A DNA stretch of 9,070 nt from CAWJHE01 sp964614855 (GTDB taxonomy: Bacteria; Chloroflexota; Anaerolineae; Anaerolineales; UBA4823): positions 1 through 9,070 of the forward strand of contig CAZTMX010000115.1 of the NCBI GenBank assembly GCA_964614855.1, given 5' to 3'. Numbering within the stretch: position 1 is the first letter of the stretch; every line of letters starts with the position of its first letter. The notes under the pieces were generated by a model. The model was given only the letters and a program-made list of their open reading frames with translations. It made no database searches and had not been told where the DNA came from. This document shows positions 4,720 through 9,070 of this stretch, piece after piece. Position numbers and translations under genes: made by a program.

Positions 4720-6738
4720 CTACTTCATGATCAGCGGCGCAAAGACCGTAAAATAGCAAGGGTCATCTACCGAGATATTTCCTGCGATAATTTCCTGCTC
4801 TAGCAACGCCAGTGTATCCTTCAATTCTTCTGGCACGGCTGTCTCTGCATCGTGAAACGGCGCCAGGGCGACACCCTGGTTGGCGAGGTTAAACGTCCAG
4901 GTGCCCGAGCTAAAACCGTTAGCCTGTGTATCCGCGATAATCTCAAAGACAGCTGTATCCATGCGCTTCATCACACTGGTCAACAGGTATTCTGTTCCAG
5001 GGCTGCTCTCGCCGCCAAACATGGAGAAATAGAAATCGCTGTCCACGCCCATCGCCCACACAGCTTCCTGGATGGCGGCATCTACCGCACCCGTGCCCGT
5101 ACTGCCAGCCACCGGGAAGATCACATCGGCTCCCTGGTCGATTTGATCGGATGCCATCAAGGAGCCAAGATCTGGATCATCGAATGTGCCAGCATAATCA
5201 ACCATCACCGGAATACCCGGCACAGTACAGCGTGCGCCTGCGACAAAACCATCGATGAACAAATCCACCACCGGAATTTCCATCCCGCCAATCACCCCTA
5301 ATTGATCCACACCCGGCATGCTGGCGGCCAGCACACCAGCCAAATAGCTCGCTTCATCCGTGGCGAAGTATGTGCCACACAAGTTATCCGGATAGGTATC
5401 GTAAGCGTAGTCGATGATAGCAAAGTCTGTATCTGGGTAAGCCGCAGCAGCAGCTCGTATATCCTCCTCCAATAAAAAACCTACCCCGATGCACAGGTCA
5501 TTGCCGTCAAAGACACAATCATCGAAACCATCCGCGATGTCTTCCAAGGTTTCCGGCGTGTAAGTGCGGATATAAACCCCCAGCTCGTTTTGGGCGCGCC
5601 ACAAACCCTGGTAAGCCATCCAGTTAAAGGATTGGTCATCAAAACCACCGTAACCCAACAGCCCAACTTGCATTTGCCCGGCGCACGGAGCCAGCGGATC
5701 GATGCTGCCGTCGATGATTTCTTGCTTTACCGCAGCCAGCTCATCGCGCACGGCTTGAGATACATCATCATCGGCTTCGTGAAAAGGAGCAAGACCCACG
5801 CCATCCAGTTCCAGATCATAAGTCTTCGTCCCCGGTGTAAAAATGCCTTTCACCACATCATCAATTGTGGCATATATGGCATTATCCACCTTCTTTACCA
5901 CGCTGGTGAGCAGGTATTCCGCACCGTCGACTGCCCCGTCATCGAAAAATGTGTAATATGCATCCACATCGACGCCAAGCGCCCACTGCTGTGCCTGCGT
6001 GGTGGCTTCCATCACGCCATTACCAGCCGGACCAGCCACAGCAAAGATCACATCTGCACCCTGATCAAGCTGGTCAACTGCAAGCTCTGCGCCGAGGTCT
6101 GCATCCATAAAATCACCAGTGTAGTTAATTAAGGTCTGGATCGTGGCATCCGTGCACAGGGCTCCCTGACGGTAACCGTAGATAAACTGGTCAACCGGCG
6201 GGATCTGCATGCCGCCGATTGCTCCCAACACCTGGCTGCCGGTCATGCGCGCTGCCAACACCCCTGCCAGGTATCCGGCTTCATCAACAGCGAATAAGAT
6301 GCCGCGCAGATTGGCAGGATAACTCTCGTAGGCGTAATCCACGATTGCGAACTTCGTGGATGGGTAAAGTGCAGCAGCCTGACCTACTGCATCTGCCAGC
6401 ATAAAGCCCACTCCGATGCACAGGTCATTGCCAGCCGTGACACATTCTTGCACCTTTTCGCTGTATTCGTCTTCCGATACAGGCAGATAGATGCTGCCTT
6501 CGACCCCAAGATCGGTCTGGGCGAGCAGCAAACCTGCTGCAGCCAGGCTGTTGAAGCTTTCATCATTAATCCCTCCTATATCAGGAATTAAACCTACCTT
6601 GATTGCCTCGGGGGTATTTTGGGCAGCCTGAACGCTAAAAATCACAGCAGCAGAAGAGAAGGATACCAGGCTGATCATTATGATGATGCGGGCGATTAAT
6701 ACAAACCGTTTCATCCAACCAGGGCGAGTGATATTCAT
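4720..6738 (-). CDS. Secreted protein with two tandem BMP (PnrA-type) binding domains
   Basis: A 672-aa exported protein. The signal peptide has basic residues MKR at 9-11, a hydrophobic core 13-34 and a likely cleavage at VQA-A (38/39). No lipobox Cys follows, although most BMP proteins are lipoproteins. Two homologous BMP domains (PF02608, about 310 aa each) follow, about 46-352 and 358-672. Paired landmarks include DESFNSLA/DQSFNWMA, CVTAGNDLCIGVGF/CVFDGNDLCIGVGF, IGGMQIPPVD/IGGMEIPVVD, GADVIFAVAG/GADVIFPVAG, LTSVVKKVD/LTSVMKRMD and LAPFHEA/LAPFHDA. Each C-x7-C pair and GALC/GARC may form disulfides. Characterised BMP proteins bind nucleosides for ABC uptake; no ATPase or permease is in the window, so transport is unproven and a sensor or scavenging role is possible. 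The start at 6738 has GGAGG 4 nt upstream, whereas the ATG at 6759 has none. Confidence 0.9.
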   Translation of the reverse strand: MNITRPGWMKRFVLIARIIIMISLVSFSSAAVIFSVQAAQNTPEAIKVGLIPDIGGINDESFNSLAAAGLLLAQTDLGVEGSIYLPVSEDEYSEKVQECVTAGNDLCIGVGFMLADAVGQAAALYPSTKFAIVDYAYESYPANLRGILFAVDEAGYLAGVLAARMTGSQVLGAIGGMQIPPVDQFIYGYRQGALCTDATIQTLINYTGDFMDADLGAELAVDQLDQGADVIFAVAGPAGNGVMEATTQAQQWALGVDVDAYYTFFDDGAVDGAEYLLTSVVKKVDNAIYATIDDVVKGIFTPGTKTYDLELDGVGLAPFHEADDDVSQAVRDELAAVKQEIIDGSIDPLAPCAGQMQVGLLGYGGFDDQSFNWMAYQGLWRAQNELGVYIRTYTPETLEDIADGFDDCVFDGNDLCIGVGFLLEEDIRAAAAAYPDTDFAIIDYAYDTYPDNLCGTYFATDEASYLAGVLAASMPGVDQLGVIGGMEIPVVDLFIDGFVAGARCTVPGIPVMVDYAGTFDDPDLGSLMASDQIDQGADVIFPVAGSTGTGAVDAAIQEAVWAMGVDSDFYFSMFGGESSPGTEYLLTSVMKRMDTAVFEIIADTQANGFSSGTWTFNLANQGVALAPFHDAETAVPEELKDTLALLEQEIIAGNISVDDPCYFTVFAPLIMK

Positions 6739-6799
6739 TTTTCCTCCAAGAGAAACCAAAGGGAACCAGGAACGCTATCGTTACAAAAAGCACTAAGTT

Positions 6800-6829
6800 A
6801 TTATACCAAATATCGCTTTGTGCACACAA
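6800..6829 (-). promoter_or_regulatory. Promoter and dyad of the tandem BMP gene
   Basis: On the minus strand TTGTGT (6829-6824) is 18 bp from a perfect TATAAT (6805-6800), which is preceded by TGG, an extended -10. The -35 box lies in the dyad TTGTG-CA-CACAA (6818-6829), a candidate operator. The leader would be about 55 nt. Confidence 0.6.
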
Positions 6830-6905
6830 GTAGCAAATGTCATATAGGAATAAAGTACCCGTATCTCCCCCACATCCAATTCGTCTCATTAACCGAAAAG
6901 GCAAA

Positions 6906-6930
6906 GCGCCAGGGCGCACATTGTCCCTGG
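6906..6930 (+). other. Two overlapping inverted repeats before the Gly-rich secreted protein
   Basis: GCGCC-AG-GGCGC (6906-6917) and CCAGGG-N10-CCCTGG (6909-6914 with 6925-6930) share the CCAGGG segment, so as RNA only one could form at a time. They end 42 nt before the start at 6973. They could be a DNA operator or leader structures, or chance. Confidence 0.3.
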
Positions 6931-6972
6931 TTATCAATTGGAAAAACCTGTTTGGTTATGAAAGGATAAAAA

Positions 6973-7566
6973 ATGATCAAGAGTATATTGTCCCTTATCG
7001 TAGCTCTCTCCCTGGCATTTGGCGCAGCAGGCGCAGTCAGCGCAGGCGAAGAACCTCAGCAGCTCCCCGAAGTTCTGGCACGCGCCAACACCCTTCTGTA
7101 TAAAATGATCAAGCTCGGTGTAGAAGGAAAACCTGTACCGGCAGACCTGGCATACAAGTACCAGGAAAAAATGGCCAAGGCTTATGGGCTGGCAGAAGAG
7201 CTGGAAGGCGAAGCAGAGACCGAAGCTATGGCTCAAATACGCAGCATGGTACAAAACCAGAAGCGAATTCTGAAGCAGACCCGCACCAATATATCCGCAA
7301 ACGCCAATACCTACATGTACCAGATCCGTTTGATGCTGCGCGCAGTCAACCAGATGGGTCTTGATGGCGAAACTGACCCCTTGAAGTACCAGGCTGTTGT
7401 GAAGAATATGTTCCAGGCTGGCGGGGCTTCCGGCACTGGTGTTGGGAACATGATCCAGGATGGCAACGGCACCAACAGCGCCAACGGCGGTAACGGGAAC
7501 AACGGTGGCAGCGGCGGTAACGGCGGCGGCAACGGCGGCGGTAACGGCGGTGGCGGCGGTAAATAA
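6973..7566 (+). CDS. Secreted protein with Gly/Asn-rich tail, unknown function
   Basis: A 197-aa protein I do not recognise. Residues 1-24 are a Sec signal peptide (MIKSILSLIVALSLAFG, cleavage expected after AVSA). Residues 25-155 are predicted helical and charged, without cysteines. Two parts resemble each other: ANTLLYKMIKLGVEG...YKYQEKMAKAYG (about 38-72) and ANTYMYQIRLML...MGLDG...LKYQAVVKNMFQAG (about 111-150), suggesting an old duplication. Residues 163-197 are almost only Gly and Asn in GGN/GGGN units ending GGGGGK, a flexible tail, perhaps a linker to the cell surface or to another macromolecule. No LPxTG, lipobox or C-terminal transmembrane helix is present, so it is probably released or loosely attached. 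AAAGGA lies 6 nt before the ATG. It is divergent from the BMP gene and followed by its own terminator, so it is monocistronic. No clear promoter was found. Confidence 0.8.
   Translation: MIKSILSLIVALSLAFGAAGAVSAGEEPQQLPEVLARANTLLYKMIKLGVEGKPVPADLAYKYQEKMAKAYGLAEELEGEAETEAMAQIRSMVQNQKRILKQTRTNISANANTYMYQIRLMLRAVNQMGLDGETDPLKYQAVVKNMFQAGGASGTGVGNMIQDGNGTNSANGGNGNNGGSGGNGGGNGGGNGGGGGK
7484..7562 (+). repeat. GGC/GGT/AAC codon repeat in the Gly-rich tail
   Basis: Imperfect repetition of GGCGGTAAC-like units encodes the Gly-Gly-Asn tail. The unit length varies (9-12 nt) and third positions alternate between GGC and GGT. Such tracts change length easily by slippage in steps of whole codons. Confidence 0.7.
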
Positions 7567-7569
7567 ACT

Positions 7570-7588
7570 TTACCGAACGTATCGGTAA
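7570..7588 (+). other. Short perfect inverted repeat after the Gly-rich gene
   Basis: TTACCGA (7570-7576) and TCGGTAA (7582-7588) are perfect arms around ACGTA, starting 4 nt after the stop codon. No T-run follows, so it is not a standard terminator; it may protect the mRNA end or be a protein site. Confidence 0.45.
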
Positions 7589-7619
7589 TCACACATATAT
7601 CTCAATCCTAAGTGGATGC

Positions 7620-7656
7620 AAAGCCCGGGTGTGCCTTCGCCCGGGCTTTTATTATT
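7620..7656 (+). terminator. Strong Rho-independent terminator
   Basis: AAAGCCCGGG (7620-7629) and CCCGGGCTTT (7640-7649) form a perfect 10-bp stem with a 10-nt loop, followed by TTTTATTATT. It ends transcription of the secreted Gly-rich protein and insulates the LysR gene. Confidence 0.9.
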
Positions 7657-7669
7657 GGGCTCCACCTTC

Positions 7670-7680
7670 TATGATATGAT
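7670..7680 (+). promoter_or_regulatory. Overlapping TATGAT boxes before the LysR gene
   Basis: Two TATGAT hexamers (7670-7675 and 7675-7680) are plausible -10 boxes about 50 nt before the ATG. No convincing -35 box is present at 16-18 bp from either, as is common for activator-dependent or autoregulated LysR genes. Confidence 0.35.
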
Positions 7681-7728
7681 TCAAGCCAGCGAAACAACAA
7701 ATGGGACAAAGTTCAGGAGCTGGCAGGC

Positions 7729-8634
7729 ATGGATATCAACAAGCTAAAAGTTTTTGTGGATGCTGCAGAAACGCTCAACTTTTCCGAGACAGCCCAGCAT
7801 TTACACGTCACCCAACCCACTATCAGTAAATACATCCATGACCTGGAAGACGAGCTTTCCATCCGCCTGTTTGAGCGTTCTGGCACAGCCATCAGCCTGA
7901 CCCAAGCCGGTCACGCAATCATCCCCTGGGCGCAGAAATTGCTTTCAGAGTGCAAGAAGTTTGAGGATCTCACCGGTTCTTTAAGCGATCAGGTCGCCGG
8001 CAAACTGAATATCGCCTGCACCACCGCTGCCGGCAAATACATCCTGCCGCAATTATCAGCCAGGTTCCGAAAAATTCACCCGCATGTTCAGATCAGCATT
8101 CTTTCATGTACCCAAGAAGATGCGCTGGAACGAATTCTTGAAGAAGAAGCCGATCTTTGTGTGGTGAGCTCTGAGGCCAGGTCAGAAAAAGTGGAAACGC
8201 AAAACTTCTTTCTCGATCACATTATCATGATCGCGCCGGTTTCACATCCCTTTGCCAGCAGGCAATCCATAGAGCTTTCCGAAATCCTGGACGAACCGGT
8301 GATCATCCGCGAAGCCACATCCGGAACCCGCCGCGCTATCCTGGCAGAACTGGCAGCACATGATATCACGCTGGATGACTTAGATGTGCTTTTGGAAGTC
8401 GGCAACGCGGAAGCGATCGTGGCTTCTGTGGCTGCTGGCCTCGGCATATCTTTTGTCTCGCGCATGGCTGCAACCTGCGCCCTGGCATTTGGTTCAATCG
8501 TCGAAGTCCCAATTAAAGAGATCGATCTAAAACGCCAAATCTGTATGGCGCGGCGGGCGCTTGCTGCCCCTAATCGAGCCCGGGATGTTTTTTGGGGGTT
8601 CATCCACGACCCTAGTAACGAGGATTTACTATAG
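7729..8634 (+). CDS. LysR-type transcriptional regulator
   Basis: A 301-aa regulator of normal family length. Residues 1-60 are the LysR helix-turn-helix: LKVFVDAAETLNFSETAQHL, then VTQPTISKYIHDLEDELSIRLFER with the usual QPTIS recognition helix, followed by a linker helix (about 62-85). Residues 91-295 are the periplasmic-binding-like effector domain: GKLNIACTTAAGKYILPQL, the cleft residues REATSGTRRA (about 197-206), and GNAEAIVASVAAGLGISFVSR (about 224-244). The layout is close to the CysL/CbbR-like branch, but the effector cannot be named. AGGAG lies 9 nt before the ATG. LysR proteins usually control a divergent neighbour; here the upstream gene is on the same strand behind a terminator, and the downstream DsrE-like gene is convergent, so its target is not evident. 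Confidence 0.92.
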   Translation: MDINKLKVFVDAAETLNFSETAQHLHVTQPTISKYIHDLEDELSIRLFERSGTAISLTQAGHAIIPWAQKLLSECKKFEDLTGSLSDQVAGKLNIACTTAAGKYILPQLSARFRKIHPHVQISILSCTQEDALERILEEEADLCVVSSEARSEKVETQNFFLDHIIMIAPVSHPFASRQSIELSEILDEPVIIREATSGTRRAILAELAAHDITLDDLDVLLEVGNAEAIVASVAAGLGISFVSRMAATCALAFGSIVEVPIKEIDLKRQICMARRALAAPNRARDVFWGFIHDPSNEDLL

Positions 8635-8638
8635 AAAA

Positions 8639-8671
8639 GCAGGTTCTCCTATCTCAAGAGAACCTGCCAGC
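8639..8671 (-). terminator. Terminator between the convergent LysR and DsrE-like genes
   Basis: GCAGGTTCTC (8639-8648) and GAGAACCTGC (8658-8667) are perfect 10-bp arms with a 9-nt loop. On the minus strand the stem is followed by TTTT, so it mainly ends the DsrE-like transcript; on the plus strand there is no T-run, though the stem may also protect the LysR mRNA. Confidence 0.75.
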
Positions 8672-8690
8672 CCTATTGTTAAGATACCCT

Positions 8691-9053
8691 TTAGAAAGTA
8701 AAAGTCATGGCTGTGCCTTCGGCATCCATCAAGAAAGGCGGCAGCTTTTCGATCACGATGCGCGGGTCGCGCATGTCTTCGGGATGAATCCCTTTATTTT
8801 CAACAGCTAGCTCGCAAAAAGTTACCTTTTTCCCCAGATCCAGTACGGTATTGAATAATTCAACTGGATTTGGCAAACCTTTTGGAGTGCCCAATTTCTC
8901 AAGCTCGCCTGCTACACACCATTTTGCACCAGCCGGACAGAAGAACGTGTACACATCGTAATCCAGCGCGATGCCCGAAGAAGCAAAGATCAGTGCGGGC
9001 ATGATGTTCTTGGCCTCGTCGCCATTACAAACCACGATCATTTTATCAGCCAT
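8691..9053 (-). CDS. DsrE/DsrF-like small protein
   Basis: A 120-aa cytosolic protein of the DsrE/TusD-like fold (also annotated as predicted peroxiredoxins). Residues 4-9 form strand 1 (KMIVVC), followed by NGDEAKNIMPALIFASSGIALDY, the helix after the first loop, and strand YDVYTFFCPAG. Cys80 in KKVTFCELA sits where active DsrE/TusD proteins have their persulfide-carrying Cys, and the following NKGI resembles the loop after it. Cys9, Cys39 and Cys46 are extra thiols. Family members relay sulfur as cysteine persulfide or have membrane-associated relatives of unknown role; dsrF/dsrH or tus partners are not in the window, so this is a stand-alone version. An AAAGGGA Shine-Dalgarno lies 7 nt before the ATG at 9053. 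Its promoter would be beyond the right edge. Confidence 0.85.
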   Translation of the reverse strand: MADKMIVVCNGDEAKNIMPALIFASSGIALDYDVYTFFCPAGAKWCVAGELEKLGTPKGLPNPVELFNTVLDLGKKVTFCELAVENKGIHPEDMRDPRIVIEKLPPFLMDAEGTAMTFTF

Positions 9054-9070
9054 TGCATTTTCCCTTTCGT

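Noticed and set aside
4852..6132. Two plus-strand open frames of 149 and 180 codons inside the BMP gene
   Set aside because: They are antisense to a clearly homologous coding frame with duplicated domains, have no ribosome binding sites and give His/Ile-rich proteins without recognisable motifs.
6837..7103. Plus-strand open frame of 88 codons before and into the Gly-rich protein gene
   Set aside because: No ribosome binding site, Arg/Ser-rich nonsense sequence, and it overlaps a gene with a clear signal peptide and Shine-Dalgarno.
7484..7562. CRISPR-like or satellite array
   Set aside because: The units are 9-12 nt, in frame and without spacers; they are simply Gly-Gly-Asn codons.
7311..7592. 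Minus-strand Pro-rich open frame opposite the Gly-rich tail
   Set aside because: Poly-Pro arises automatically from the complement of GGC/GGT codons; there is no start signal and the signal-peptide protein on the plus strand explains the region.

Overview
The window reads like a chromosome segment of an anaerobic or facultative bacterium. The start of an anaerobic Ni,Fe carbon monoxide dehydrogenase, the short EF-Ts, the BMP-type binding protein and the mixed moderate-to-high GC content would suit Chloroflexota (Anaerolineae-like), but that assignment is an impression from protein style and not a demonstrated placement. I see no tRNA, rRNA, CRISPR array or intact mobile element.

Layout. (1) 1-760, minus strand: the first 57 codons of cooS, preceded with only 3 nt between by a small HMA-fold protein that has lost the CxxC metal site. 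Both are read from one good promoter whose -10 and spacer lie inside a 30-bp dyad, with a leader of about 150 nt. (2) 809-1403, minus: an AT-rich two-gene module, a 68-aa unknown protein overlapping a DUF6036/MNT-like nucleotidyltransferase by 50 nt. Its promoter looks leaderless, and the nucleotidyltransferase has Asn where a third carboxylate is expected. (3) 1439-1864, minus: the C-terminal quarter of a heavy-metal P1B-type ATPase, a decayed remnant. (4) 1916-4442, plus: a three-gene operon of MFS exporter, PadR repressor and a divergent stand-alone EF-Ts paralogue. A dyad in front of the exporter is a candidate PadR operator. A bidirectional terminator closes the operon.

(5) 4521-4686, minus: a self-contained micro-gene with promoter, strong Shine-Dalgarno and terminator, encoding a 24-residue peptide made almost only of Lys, Asp and Glu. 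(6) 4720-6829, minus: a secreted protein built from two tandem BMP (PnrA-type) ligand-binding domains, without a lipobox or neighbouring permease. (7) 6973-7656, plus: a secreted protein with a helical body containing a possible internal duplication and a Gly/Asn-rich tail, followed by a strong terminator. (8) 7729-9053: a LysR-type regulator convergent with a DsrE-like small sulfur-relay/peroxiredoxin-like protein, separated by a hairpin terminator.

The most attractive candidates for undescribed biology are the Lys/Asp micro-gene, the EF-Ts paralogue in an efflux/PadR operon, the cysteine-less HMA protein coupled to CODH, and the tandem BMP protein. Functions beyond family level are inference, and promoter and operator calls are by eye.
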